Source: Bradyrhizobium sp. KBS0727 (GTDB lineage Bacteria; Pseudomonadota; Alphaproteobacteria; Rhizobiales; Xanthobacteraceae). From it: a stretch of DNA of 64,000 nucleotides. The position numbers and the translations under genes were made by a program. The stretch covers positions 4,645,501 to 4,709,500 of the forward strand of contig NZ_CP042176.1 in NCBI RefSeq assembly GCF_005937885.2, written 5' to 3'. Shown piece by piece: positions 25,753 through 35,290 of this stretch (positions are counted from its first letter, which is position 1; every line of letters starts with the position of its first letter). The notes under the pieces are model-generated. The model was not told where the DNA came from, made no database searches, and was given only the letters and a program-made list of their open reading frames with translations.

Positions 25753-26724
25753 ATGAATGTGCATGCCCCCGCTTTGGCCCAAGCGCAGCCGTTCGACGAA
25801 GCGACCTCGGCCTTTGCCGGCGACGTGATCGGCAACCTGTCGCAGCATCCCAAACGGCTGTCGCCGAAATATTTCTACGACGCTGCGGGATCGGAGCTGT
25901 TCGAGCAGATCACCGTGCTCCCCGAATATTATCCGACCCGCACCGAACTCGGCATTTTGCGCAGCCGCGGCGACGAGATCGCCGCGATCATCCCGAAGGG
26001 CGCCGCACTGGTGGAATTCGGCGCCGGCGCAACGACGAAAGTGCGGCTGCTGCTGGAGCGCTGTGAGTTCGGCGCCTATGTCCCCGTCGACATCTCCGGC
26101 GATTTCCTCAACGCGCAGGCCGATGCGTTGCGCAAGGATTTCCCCGATCTTGCGGTTTATCCGGTCGCCGCCGACTTCACTGCGCCATTCGCATTGCCGG
26201 CCGAGATATCAGGCATGCCGAAGGTCGGCTTCTTTCCCGGATCGACGCTCGGCAATTTCGAACCGCATGAAGCCAGCGCCTTCCTGCGCAGCGCCCGCGA
26301 GATTCTCGGCGAAGGCGCACAGATGATCATCGGCGTCGATCTCGAAAAGAACGAGCGCGTGCTTTACGATGCCTACAACGATGCCGCCGGCGTCACCGCG
26401 CGCTTCAACCTGAATGTGCTGGTCCGCATCAACCGCGAACTCGGCGGCAATTTCGACATTTCCGGCTTCATGCACCGCTCGATCTACAATCGCGAGCGTC
26501 ATCGCATCGAAATGCACCTGATCGCCAGGAAGGCACAGTCGGTGCGGATCCTGGGGCAGAATTTTTCATTCCGCCCCGGCGAGAGCATCCACACCGAGTC
26601 GAGCTATAAATACAGCCTCGAGCGCTTCACCGCGCTGGCGCAGCGGTCGGGCTGGTCGGTCCGCGACTCCTGGACCGACGGCGAGCAGATGTTTTCGGTC
26701 CACGCGCTGGTGGCCGAAAGCTAG
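25753..26724 (+). CDS. egtD: L-histidine N(alpha)-methyltransferase
   Basis: 323 residues. Makes hercynine by three SAM-dependent methylations of histidine, the first step of ergothioneine synthesis. Visible: YFYDAAGSELFEQIT, the SAM loop LVEFGAGATTKVRLLL, PVDISGDFL, and FFPGSTLGNFEP, all diagnostic of the DUF2260/EgtD family. The start is fixed by AGGAGAG before ATG 25753. Operon with egtB. Confidence 0.94.
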   Translation: MNVHAPALAQAQPFDEATSAFAGDVIGNLSQHPKRLSPKYFYDAAGSELFEQITVLPEYYPTRTELGILRSRGDEIAAIIPKGAALVEFGAGATTKVRLLLERCEFGAYVPVDISGDFLNAQADALRKDFPDLAVYPVAADFTAPFALPAEISGMPKVGFFPGSTLGNFEPHEASAFLRSAREILGEGAQMIIGVDLEKNERVLYDAYNDAAGVTARFNLNVLVRINRELGGNFDISGFMHRSIYNRERHRIEMHLIARKAQSVRILGQNFSFRPGESIHTESSYKYSLERFTALAQRSGWSVRDSWTDGEQMFSVHALVAES

Positions 26725-26744
26725 GGCCCGGCCACAACCAGCCG

Positions 26745-27062
26745 TCATTCGATCCCGCCACCACAGCTTCTGGCCCTGGGCTTGTTACGGGCCGGTCGCG
26801 GCCTGCGCGCCGGTACGATCCGGGGCGCGGGCGATATCCAATGGTCGGACAATCGCTCGGCATCCAGCAGCCAGGCGTGAATGATTCGCCATTTATCCTG
26901 CCCGCGGGCCTGGAAATCCAGCAGCGGCGACCGTGCATCCTGGAGCTCGTGGAAGAATTTCAACGAGTCTTTTCCGGTGGGGCCGCCGGGATCGACCGTC
27001 CGCGTTGGAATCCAACGATCCCACTCTTGAATAATCAGGACTCTTGCTTCGCTTTGTTTCAT
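26745..27062 (-). CDS. Conserved hypothetical protein
   Basis: 105 residues from MKQSEARVLIIQEWDRWIP. Contains a compact conserved-looking part (PTGKDSLKFFHELQDARSPLLDF) and a Pro/Arg-rich basic tail. It resembles a hypothetical protein I associate with bradyrhizobia; no domain is known. No signal peptide. It faces egtD tail to tail with 20 bp between stops. Confidence 0.6.
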   Translation of the reverse strand: MKQSEARVLIIQEWDRWIPTRTVDPGGPTGKDSLKFFHELQDARSPLLDFQARGQDKWRIIHAWLLDAERLSDHWISPAPRIVPARRPRPARNKPRARSCGGGIE

Positions 27063-27338
27063 CGGCGCGGTTTCCCAGCCACGGAAGCCGTGGGGACTGA
27101 GGGTGGTCGCGCTGGTCAAAGTGAAAGCAAAGTGTCTGCGCCGCCGCGCGCTTCGACACCATGCAGGTGGAATGTGGCAGAGAGTGGTTAACGATTCCTA
27201 ACCTTGATCGATTATGTCAGCAAATCGCTGCATCCGTGCTGCGGTTTCCCCTCCGAACCGTCCAAATTTTGACTCGGACTCAGCCGATCCTGTTCTGACG
27301 ACTTGGCTGGGGTGAGTTCGTGCCAGGGGGTACCAGTG

Positions 27339-27533
27339 ATGGGTAAAGCGCATTTTGCGTCCAGCGATGCTGGACAACGTTCTGATTCGTCGTCCGTCCA
27401 TGATGACGACGATGGCTGGGATGCCGAGGTCAGCGCCGAGACGGAGTCGCTGCTTGAGGAAAATGCCAGGCTCCGGGCGCTCGTCGTCCAGCTTTCGAGG
27501 CTCGTCCTCAAGAACGTCGTCGGGCAAAAATAG
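27339..27533 (+). CDS. Small acidic coiled-coil protein
   Basis: 64 residues from MGKAHFASSDAG. An acidic Asp/Ser linker (SVHDDDDGWDAEV) followed by a heptad-like helix ETESLLEENARLRALVVQLS with Leu at coiled-coil positions. GGGGG lies 9 nt upstream of the ATG. Function unknown; likely a homo- or hetero-oligomer. It ends 8 bp before the convergent LtrA gene. Confidence 0.6.
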   Translation: MGKAHFASSDAGQRSDSSSVHDDDDGWDAEVSAETESLLEENARLRALVVQLSRLVLKNVVGQK

Positions 27534-27541
27534 GTTCGGAC

Positions 27542-28720
27542 TTATTCTTCGGGTGGGGATCGCAACGAGATCGATTCCCACACCGCGACCACGATCATGA
27601 TCGCCGACGTGATGATCGACAGCATCAGCGGCGACAGGTCGCCTGCGAACCATGCAACCACGCACAATGCGACGATGCCGACACCGTGCGAGAGCTGAAG
27701 AAAACCGCGAAAGCTGTGCTTGAACAGGATCGTTCCGAACAGGAACAATAGCGGACCGCCAATCGCGCTGAGTACCGTCTTGGGATCGGAATGACCGGCC
27801 GGGTGCTTCAGCACCAGTTCGTCGGCCACCGCCGTGACGATGATGCCGGCCACGATCGGCATATGCAGGTAGGTATAAGCGAGCCGCGCCAGCCGGCCCG
27901 GCTCGCTCGATCTGGAAATCTGCTCGGAGCCGGCTTCGGCGCCCTTGTGAAAATAGATCCACCACATCGCGAGGCTGCCGACGAAGGCCGACACGAACGC
28001 CACGACGTTTTCGGTGGTCCAGGTCAGGTCGGCAAAGGTAGCCCCCGTCACGACGATGGATTCGCCGAGTGCGATGATGATGAACCCCGCGCAACGCTCG
28101 GCCATGTGGCCGCCCTCGACGACCCAGTCCGAGATCGAGGACGCGCCGTAGCGGGGAATCCAGAACCGCACCACCGGCGAAACATATTCGATCGCAAGCG
28201 CAATCGCCCAAAGTACCAGCCGCGATTGGCCTTCCATCAATCCGCCGGAGATCCAGAACACCGCCGACACCGTCAGCCAGACCGTAATGCGGATCGCATT
28301 CATGCGCGCCGGCGGTCGCGACGATGGCGTCGCGATCCATAAAAATACCGTCTTGCCGACCTGCATCGCGGCATAGGCGATGGCGAACCACAGACCGCGC
28401 CCGTCGAATGCCGAAGGGATCGAGGTCGACAGCACCAGCCCGCCGAGTGTCAGCCCAAACAGCAACAGCCGGACCGGCGTCTTTTCAGGATCGAGCCAGT
28501 TGGTGATCCAGGAGGTGTAGACCCACACCCACCACACCGCGAGAAACAGCAGCGTGACATGCACCGCACCCATTGGCGTGAAGTCGGCCAGCAGCGTGTG
28601 CGAGATCTGCGTGACGGCGTAGACGAAGACGAGGTCGAAGAACAACTCGGCATAGGTGACGCGGCTATGCTGGTTCGGCATGATCGGGCGCCACATCGCA
28701 CCGCGTGGATTGTCCGCCAT
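27542..28720 (-). CDS. Low temperature requirement protein A (LtrA) family membrane protein
   Basis: 392 residues, about eleven transmembrane helices. The LtrA hallmark YAELFFDLVFVYAVTQISH is near the N-terminus, with AERCAGFIIIALGESIVVTG in the middle. The family is named for growth in the cold in Listeria; its transport substrate is unknown. ATG at 28720 is preceded by a G-rich stretch (GGAGGCGGGG). The reading frame is open further upstream with no family similarity. Confidence 0.88.
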   Translation of the reverse strand: MADNPRGAMWRPIMPNQHSRVTYAELFFDLVFVYAVTQISHTLLADFTPMGAVHVTLLFLAVWWVWVYTSWITNWLDPEKTPVRLLLFGLTLGGLVLSTSIPSAFDGRGLWFAIAYAAMQVGKTVFLWIATPSSRPPARMNAIRITVWLTVSAVFWISGGLMEGQSRLVLWAIALAIEYVSPVVRFWIPRYGASSISDWVVEGGHMAERCAGFIIIALGESIVVTGATFADLTWTTENVVAFVSAFVGSLAMWWIYFHKGAEAGSEQISRSSEPGRLARLAYTYLHMPIVAGIIVTAVADELVLKHPAGHSDPKTVLSAIGGPLLFLFGTILFKHSFRGFLQLSHGVGIVALCVVAWFAGDLSPLMLSIITSAIMIVVAVWESISLRSPPEE

Positions 28721-28752
28721 CGGTGCGCCCCCGCCTCCGCCCGACCCTGCGA

Positions 28753-28989
28753 CTAGCCTCCCGGCACGCCGGTTTGCAGCGCCAGCGCGTGCAGCACGCC
28801 GCCCATCTGTCCCTTGAGCGACTGGTAGACGATCTGGTGCTGCTGGACGCGCGACTTGCCGCGGAAGGATTCCGAGATCACGGTCGCGGCGTAATGGTCG
28901 CCGTCGCCAGCGAGATCGCGGATCGTCACCTCGGCATCGGGAATAGCTGCCTTGATCATCGATTCGATATCGTGGGCGTCCATCGGCAT
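28753..28989 (-). CDS. BolA family protein
   Basis: 78 residues, complete BolA fold: MIKAAIPDAEVTIRDLAGDGDHYAATVISESF and the conserved SRVQQHQIVYQSLKGQMGG. BolA proteins bridge [2Fe-2S] clusters with CGFS glutaredoxins; grxD lies 4.6 kb away. GGAG 10 nt upstream supports the start at 28989. The LtrA gene starts 33 bp downstream on the same strand. Confidence 0.9.
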   Translation of the reverse strand: MPMDAHDIESMIKAAIPDAEVTIRDLAGDGDHYAATVISESFRGKSRVQQHQIVYQSLKGQMGGVLHALALQTGVPGG

Positions 28990-29174
28990 CCAGCATGTCT
29001 CCGTCAGATGTTTCGAATCACGGCCGGCTCGCGCGACCGTGACAGCCAAACCTAGCGCTTACGCTCTTCTAGGTCACCCTTTCCTGCACTATATTCCCGA
29101 TCCAGGCGCCTTGAATATGTGATATCCGGTCACGTTGTCTGGCGACGAAATGACCGAAAAAGAGGCTGCGAGCC

Positions 29175-29534
29175 ATGAAACTGCCCGGTCCCGACCATCC
29201 GATCACGATTACGGCAAACCCGAAGCGCGTCCGTGTCTCGGCCGGCGGCGTGGTGGTTGCCGATACCACCCATGCGCTGACCCTGAAGGAAGCGAGCTAT
29301 CCGGCTGTGCAGTATGTGCCACGCACGGACGCCAATATGGCGCTGCTCGCCCGCACCGAGCGGACCACGCATTGCCCCTACAAGGGGGATGCGAGCTACT
29401 TCAGCATCAATGCCAACGGCAAGACCATCGACAATTCGATCTGGACCTATGAGACGCCGTTCCCGGCGATGGCCGAGATCGCCGGCTACCTGGCGTTCTA
29501 CCCGGATAAGGTGACGGTCGAGGAAGTGGTCTAG
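29175..29534 (+). CDS. DUF427 domain protein
   Basis: 119 residues, single DUF427 domain: ITITANPKRVRVSAGGVVVA, YPAVQYVPRTDANMALL and THCPYKGDASYFSI are the conserved blocks of this beta-rich family of unknown function. No signal peptide. Starts 185 bp from the divergent bolA gene. Confidence 0.88.
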   Translation: MKLPGPDHPITITANPKRVRVSAGGVVVADTTHALTLKEASYPAVQYVPRTDANMALLARTERTTHCPYKGDASYFSINANGKTIDNSIWTYETPFPAMAEIAGYLAFYPDKVTVEEVV

Positions 29535-29621
29535 TGTGCTTCAATTAGTCCGGCCCGCTTGGCCCGGACCCTACCTGCGGGTAGGGTAGCGTTGGGTTGA
29601 ATCAGCCTGCCGGGGGGCGCC

Positions 29622-30806
29622 ATGTCATCGATTACCCAAGCCGCAACGACCACAGACGTTCACGCCGCGCCGAAAGCCAAAGCGCGCAACTTCTCGATCG
29701 ACCGCGCCCGCACCTTCCTGACGCTCGTGGTCCTCCTTCACCATGCGGTGATCCCCTACACCTATTTCGGCCACACCGATCCGAAGTCGTGGATCGGCTT
29801 CGACATGATCGTGCTCGCCACCGACAGTTTTTTCATGGCGATGTTCTTTTTCCTCTCCGGACTGTTCGTGTGGCCGGGCATTGCCCGAAAGGGACCTGCG
29901 AACTATTTGCGGGATCGCCTGACCAGGCTTGGCCTGCCGTTCGTGATCTGCGCGTTCACGCTGATTCCGATCGCCTACTACGCCATCTCGCTGCGGCAGC
30001 ATCCCGAGATCGGCTTCGCGGAGTTCTGGTGGAACACGATCACGGTCGGCCCCTGGCCGAGCGGACCGATCTGGTTCCTCTGGGTCCTGTTCGGCTTCGA
30101 CCTCGTTGCATGCCTGCTGTTTCGGCTGTCACCCACCCTGCTCGAGCCAATCAACCGCCTGTCGCTGAACGGTCACGACCGGCCCGGGGAATTCTTCGTC
30201 GTGATGTTTGCTGTCACCGCCGCGCTCTACGTTCCCGGGCGAATTCACTTTGGCGCTGGCAGCTGGTTCGAGTTCGGGCCGTTCTCGGTCCAGCATGGCC
30301 GCGTGCTGCTCTATGCGAGCTATTTCTTTTTCGGCGCCGGCATCGGCGTCCTGCATATGGATCGCGGGCTGTTGGCGGCAGACAGCAAGCTGGCCAAGCG
30401 TACCTGGAACTGGGTGTTCCTGGCGCTCGTTCCGTATTGCCTGATGTGGGTGCTGATCTACATCAAGCGCGAAATACTGGGGAATCCGGTGCGGCTGCCG
30501 GAATGGTACGAATCGGACTACGGTTTCTGTTTCGCCCTCTTCAGCGTGGCCATCCTGTTTGTGATCCTGGCCTACTTCGTGAGATTCAAGCAATCCGGCC
30601 GGAGCATACTCGATCCCATGCAGGCGGACGCCTACGGCATGTTCCTGGTCCACTATCCGATCGTGCTGTGGCTGCAATACTGGCTGTTCGATCTCGATCT
30701 GCCCGCGATCGTCAAGGCAATGACGGCGTTCGTGCTGACGGTGATATTGAGCTGGGCCGCAACGGCGGCGCTGCGGAAGATACCAGGCGCGAAGCGGGTG
30801 CTGTAA
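29622..30806 (+). CDS. Acyltransferase family (acyltransferase 3-type) membrane protein
   Basis: 394 residues, about ten transmembrane helices. The conserved opening FSIDRARTFLTLVVLLHHAV holds the catalytic-type His, and RDRLTRLGLPFVICAF is typical of acyltransferase 3/OpgC proteins that O-acylate sugars at the inner membrane. The acceptor cannot be read. It ends 9 bp before a GTCATTCCGG repeat that separates it from the convergent purL. Confidence 0.85.
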   Translation: MSSITQAATTTDVHAAPKAKARNFSIDRARTFLTLVVLLHHAVIPYTYFGHTDPKSWIGFDMIVLATDSFFMAMFFFLSGLFVWPGIARKGPANYLRDRLTRLGLPFVICAFTLIPIAYYAISLRQHPEIGFAEFWWNTITVGPWPSGPIWFLWVLFGFDLVACLLFRLSPTLLEPINRLSLNGHDRPGEFFVVMFAVTAALYVPGRIHFGAGSWFEFGPFSVQHGRVLLYASYFFFGAGIGVLHMDRGLLAADSKLAKRTWNWVFLALVPYCLMWVLIYIKREILGNPVRLPEWYESDYGFCFALFSVAILFVILAYFVRFKQSGRSILDPMQADAYGMFLVHYPIVLWLQYWLFDLDLPAIVKAMTAFVLTVILSWAATAALRKIPGAKRVL

Positions 30807-30814
30807 GGCAACCC

Positions 30815-30915
30815 GTCATTCCGGGATGGTCCGAAGGACCAGACCCGGAATCTCGAGATTCTCAGATGCGCAATTGCGCATCGTAGTTCGATGCTACGCA
30901 TCGCCCCGGAATGAC
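30815..30915. repeat. GTCATTCCGG palindromic repeat, copy 2
   Basis: Ends GTCATTCCGGGATGGTCC and CCCCGGAATGAC, internal CCGGAATCTCGAGATTC, then an extra ATGCGCAATTGCGCAT palindrome shared with copy 4. Fills the gap between the convergent acyltransferase and purL genes. Confidence 0.9.
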
Positions 30916-30925
30916 GACAAAAAAC

Positions 30926-33133
30926 TTACGACGCCTTGCCGCTCATATAGGCCGGCAGCCAGGCTTCGAACGCCGTATTGAGCGCCTCGATCGCCACTGG
31001 CGTTTCGCCCGCGACCGCGATCGAGTCGCCACCCGTGGTGCCGATGCGCGCGCAGGGCACGCCGGCCCCCTTCATCTTCGCCAGCACGAGCCCGGCCTGT
31101 TCCGCCGGTACCGTTACGATGTAGCGCGCCTGATCCTCGCCGAACCACCACGCGTGCGGCACGATCGAGCTTGGTGCCGCCAACAACTGCGCGCCGATGC
31201 CGCTAGAAATCGCCATCTCCGCCAGCGCGATCAGAAGCCCGCCGTCGGAGAGGTCATGCACCGCGGTCGCGGTGCCGGCGTGAATCATGCCGCGCACCAC
31301 GTCGCCGTTGCGCTTTTCAGCCGCAAGATCGACCGGCGGCGGCGCGCCTTCTTCGCGGCCGCAGATGTCGCGCAGGTAAACCGACTGTCCGAGCCAGCCC
31401 TGGGTTTCGCCGATCAGCAGGATCGCCTCGCCCGCAGCCTTGAAGGCCAGCGTCGCCGACTTGGTGAAGTCGTCGAGCAGACCGACACCGCCGATCGACG
31501 GCGTCGGCAAGATGCCGCGGCCGTTGGTCTCGTTGTAGAGCGAGACGTTGCCGGACACGACCGGGAAATCGAGCGTGCGGCAGGCTTCCGAAATCCCCTT
31601 CAGGCAGCCGACGAACTGGCCCATGATTTCGGGCCGTTCCGGATTGCCGAAATTGAGGTTGTCGGTGATGGCAAGCGGCCGTCCGCCCACCGCGGTGATG
31701 TTGCGCCAGGCCTCCGCCACCGCCTGCATGCCGCCTTGATACGGATCCGCTTCGCAATAACGCGGCGTCACGTCGACGGTGAGCGCCAGCCCCTTCGGCC
31801 CGTCCTGCACCCGCACGACCGCCGCGTCGCCGCCGGGGCGCTGCACGGTATTGCCCAAAATGACGTGATCGTACTGTTCCCACACCCAGCGCCTCGAGCA
31901 CAGCTCCGGCGTTCCGATCAGCCTTTCCAGCGCGGGCATAATTCCGATTGGCGGCTTCACATCCTGCGCGCGAACCACCGGCAGGGCTGCGGATGCGACA
32001 TGCGGGCGATCATAGAGCGGCGCCTCGTCGCCGAGCTCCTTGATCGGCAGGTCGGCCATGACGTCGCCGCCATGCTTCACGACGAAGCGCTTGCTCGGCG
32101 TGGTGTAGCCGACCACCGCGAAGTCCAGGCCCCACTTCCGGAAGATCGCCTCGGCTTCCTTTTCCTTCTCGGGCTTGAGCACCATGAGCATGCGCTCCTG
32201 GCTTTCCGAGAGCATCATCTCATAGGCGCTCATGCCGGTCTCGCGCGTCGGCACCGCGTCGAGATCGAGGTCGACACCGAGATCGCCCTTGGCACCCATC
32301 TCGACTGCCGAGCAGGTCAGGCCCGCCGCGCCCATGTCCTGGATCGCGATCACGCAATCGGCTTCCATGATTTCGAGGCAGGCTTCGAGCAGCAGCTTTT
32401 CCGCGAAGGGATCGCCGACCTGCACGGTCGGGCGCTTCTCGGCGGAATCGTCGTCGAATTCGGCCGACGCCATCGAGGCGCCGTGAATGCCGTCGCGACC
32501 GGTCTTGGAGCCGAGATAGACGATCGGCATGTTCACGCCGGATGCCGCCGCGTAGAAAATCTTGTCAGTGTCGGCGAGGCCGACCGCCATCGCGTTGACG
32601 AGGATGTTGCCGTCATAGCGGGTGTGGAAACGCACCTGCCCGCCGACCGTCGGGACGCCAAACGAATTGCCGTAGCCGCCGACCCCGGCGACCACGCCCG
32701 ACACCAGATGGCGCGTCTTGGGGTGTTCCGGCGCACCGAAGGAGAGCGCGTTGAGGCATGCGATCGGCCGCGCGCCCATCGTGAATACGTCGCGCAAGAT
32801 GCCGCCGACGCCGGTGGTCGCGCCCTGATATGGCTCGATGTAGCTCGGATGGTTATGGCTCTCCATCTTGAACACGACCGCCTGGCCGTCGCCGATGTCG
32901 ATGACGCCGGCGTTCTCGCCCGGGCCCTGGATCACCCACGGCGCCTTGGTCGGCAGCCCCTTGAGGTGGATGCGCGAGGATTTGTACGAGCAGTGCTCGT
33001 TCCACATCGCCGAGAAAATCCCGAGCTCGGTGAAAGTCGGTACCCGTCCGATCAGCTTCAGGATGCGCTCATACTCGTCCGGCTTCAGGCCATGGCTGGC
33101 GACGAGTTCGGGGGTGATCTGGGGTTCGTTCAT
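30926..33133 (-). CDS. purL: Phosphoribosylformylglycinamidine synthase subunit PurL
   Basis: 735 residues, the small PurL that works with PurS and PurQ. Makes FGAM from FGAR, ATP and ammonia. Seen: [20 protein letters not shown] near the N-terminus, [29 protein letters not shown]-type linker, and GGVGLLDD. The partners purS and purQ are 3-4 kb away on the same strand. A large frame on the opposite strand (30911-33151) is its shadow. Confidence 0.96.
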   Translation of the reverse strand: [735 protein letters not shown]

Positions 33134-33295
33134 GGGTCTCTTATTAGGTAGATCGACGGGGTGCGAAAAGGCCTTTTATGGCGCATTTCCGCCCTGTCCA
33201 GAGCTTTGCGGGGGGAGCCTTGCGGGATCGGCGTTTGCACATCGCTCCCGGATCGGATTTAAGGGCTGAAACACCGAATTGAAGGGCCATTTTTA

Positions 33296-33784
33296 GTGAA
33301 CGAGCTCCCCAAAAATGCATTCCGCCACCGCCCCGATCTGCACGTCGAAACCGAGGGCGAATTCGAGGGCTGGCGCACCTGGACCCGTGACAGTTTTGAG
33401 ACCCATAACGGGCCGTTCTGGCACCGGATCGACGAAAACGGCAAGGTGCAATGCGCGTTCCGGGTCGAAGCGAAGCACCTCAACGGCATGCGCAACGTCC
33501 ATGGGGGCGCCTTCATGTCGTTCGCCGATTATTGCCTGTTCGCGATCGCCTCGTCCCACCTCGAGAGCCCGGGCGTCACGGTCGGCTTTTCCTGCGAATT
33601 CCTCGACGCCGCCCGCGAGGGCGAATTGATCGAATGCGACGGCGAGGTCACCCGCGCCGGCGGTTCGCTGATCTTTCTGCGCGGCACGCTGAAATCCGCC
33701 GATCGTTCGCTGTTCACTTTTTCCGGCACCATCAAGCGGGTGAAGCGAAAGCCGCCAACGGCGGCATCCGTCGCGACACCGTAG
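33296..33784 (+). CDS. PaaI family thioesterase
   Basis: 162 residues, single hotdog domain. The family motif VHGGAFMSFADYC at about 68-80 has the His-Gly-Gly of acyl-CoA thioesterases, and GVTVGFSCEFLDAAREGELI the second conserved block. Hydrolyses acyl-CoAs; substrate unknown. GTG start with AAGGG 10 nt upstream. Divergent from purL; another PaaI-type protein is at 62406. Confidence 0.88.
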   Translation: MNELPKNAFRHRPDLHVETEGEFEGWRTWTRDSFETHNGPFWHRIDENGKVQCAFRVEAKHLNGMRNVHGGAFMSFADYCLFAIASSHLESPGVTVGFSCEFLDAAREGELIECDGEVTRAGGSLIFLRGTLKSADRSLFTFSGTIKRVKRKPPTAASVATP

Positions 33785-33826
33785 TTTTTTCTCACCTTCC
33801 GCGCACGACCTGATAAACAAGCGGAC

Positions 33827-34828
33827 GTGCCGGGAGCCATCAAGTTGCCGAAGAGCAATGCTGCGATCGAAGGCGAACCAACGCCTGCATCACCGCCGGA
33901 TCCGACCGGTGTTGCAAAAGCCGCGCGCGGCTGGCGCGATTATGCGTTGCTGCTGGCGCTGGCCTGCTGTTGGAGTTCGACCTACCCGCTGACTAAGATC
34001 GGGCTCGGGTCGATCCCGCCGATCACCTTCATCTCGGCGCGTTCGCTGATCGCAGCACTGTTCTTGCTCGCGATCCTGTACGCGCGGGGCCTGCGGATCC
34101 CGACCGACATCAAGGCCTGGAAGCTGTTCGCCTTCCAGCAAACCATCAATTCGACGATTCCGTTCCTGATGATCACCTGGGCGCAGCAATTTGTGCCGGC
34201 AGCCCCGACCGTGGTGCTGGCCTCGACGACGCCGATCTTCGCGTTCCTGATCACCTGGGGCATCACCCGGCACGAGCCGGCTACCCTGCTCAAGCTCGCC
34301 GGCGCGCTGCTGGGTCTTGCGGGCACTGCCGTGATCATCGGTCTCGACGCGCTGGGCGGGCTCTCCGCGAATCTGTTCGCCGAGATGGTGATCCTGCTCG
34401 CCACCGTCTCGTTTGCCTGCGCGACGATTTTCGGATTACGGCTGTCCGATTACGACCCGACGGTGGTCGCGGCCGGATCGCTGCTGTTCGGCGGCACGCT
34501 TCTGTTGCCGGTCGCGCTCGTCGTCGAGCATCCCTGGACACTGCACCCGACAAGCGAGGCCCTGATCGCCACCGCCACGATGGGAATCTTCTCCAGCGCG
34601 TTCGGATTGATGCTGTTCTATATGTGCCTGGTCCGGCTCGGCACGCTGACCACCAATGCACAAGCCTATTTGCGGATTCCGATCGGCGTCGGCCTCTCGG
34701 TGCTGCTGCTCGGCGAGACCGTGCCGGCCAATCTCGCGCTCGGCCTCGTGCTCGTGATGGCCGGCGTCGCCGCCATGACCATTCCGGCCGACAAATACCG
34801 GCTTTGGCTCAACCGGTTCGTCCGTTGA
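33827..34828 (+). CDS. EamA/DMT family transporter
   Basis: 333 residues with ten transmembrane helices in two EamA repeats. Each repeat begins with the WSSTYPLTKIGL-like or LVRLGTLTTNAQAYLRIPIG motif. A drug/metabolite exporter of unknown substrate. GTG start. A 38-residue hydrophilic N-terminus precedes the first helix. Follows the thioesterase by 42 bp on the same strand. Confidence 0.85.
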   Translation: MPGAIKLPKSNAAIEGEPTPASPPDPTGVAKAARGWRDYALLLALACCWSSTYPLTKIGLGSIPPITFISARSLIAALFLLAILYARGLRIPTDIKAWKLFAFQQTINSTIPFLMITWAQQFVPAAPTVVLASTTPIFAFLITWGITRHEPATLLKLAGALLGLAGTAVIIGLDALGGLSANLFAEMVILLATVSFACATIFGLRLSDYDPTVVAAGSLLFGGTLLLPVALVVEHPWTLHPTSEALIATATMGIFSSAFGLMLFYMCLVRLGTLTTNAQAYLRIPIGVGLSVLLLGETVPANLALGLVLVMAGVAAMTIPADKYRLWLNRFVR

Positions 34829-34912
34829 ACGTGAACGAACCGTAACGGCCTGGACGGGAACGGAAGCCGATGTCTGCGGTTGGGAATTACTCACCAGCAA
34901 AGGGAGTAATTC

Positions 34913-35221
34913 ATGAGAGCAGCAACACTAGGGCTGGCAGCAGCGCTGGCATTCACGAGCACGCTTGCGCTGGCGCAATCGACGACTACGGGCGGTAGCA
35001 CAACCTCGCCTGGCATGACGACGACCCCAGGCACCACGACAGGTTCCTCCACGGGAACGACAACGGGTAGCACCGTCGGCAGCAGCGGCATGAGCAATCA
35101 AGCCGGCAGTGCAGCCGCTGCGCAGAGCGCTGGGGCGAATCCGTCTGGCACCACGTCCTTCAACCCGTCGCCCAGCGGTTCGACGATCGGCCCCGGAACT
35201 GGCTCCGGCGCTGGAAGGTAA
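34913..35221 (+). CDS. Secreted Ser/Thr/Gly-rich protein
   Basis: 102 residues. A signal peptide (MRAATLGLAAALAFTSTLALA) followed by a low-complexity tail of Thr, Ser, Gly and Pro (GGSTTSPGMTTTPGTTTGSS). Probably extracytoplasmic and disordered. AAAGGGAG precedes the ATG and a strong terminator follows the stop. No function known. Confidence 0.75.
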   Translation: MRAATLGLAAALAFTSTLALAQSTTTGGSTTSPGMTTTPGTTTGSSTGTTTGSTVGSSGMSNQAGSAAAAQSAGANPSGTTSFNPSPSGSTIGPGTGSGAGR

Positions 35222-35235
35222 AGCAGCGACTGAAA

Positions 35236-35266
35236 AAAGAAGCCCCGCACGTGCGGGGCTTCTTTC
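35236..35266 (+). terminator. Rho-independent terminator
   Basis: AAAGAAGCCCCGCAC-GTGCGGGGCTTCTTT: a perfect stem with T-rich end, 15 bp after the stop of the secreted Ser/Thr-rich gene and before the convergent binding-protein gene. Symmetry means it could work in both directions. Confidence 0.88.
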
Positions 35267-35290
35267 TGTCAGCAGGCGCAACCGCCGCGG

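Noticed and set aside
30911..33151. Very long open frame opposite purL (746 codons)
   Set aside because: It mirrors purL exactly, is rich in Arg/His/Asp typical of antisense GC-rich frames and has no recognisable domain.
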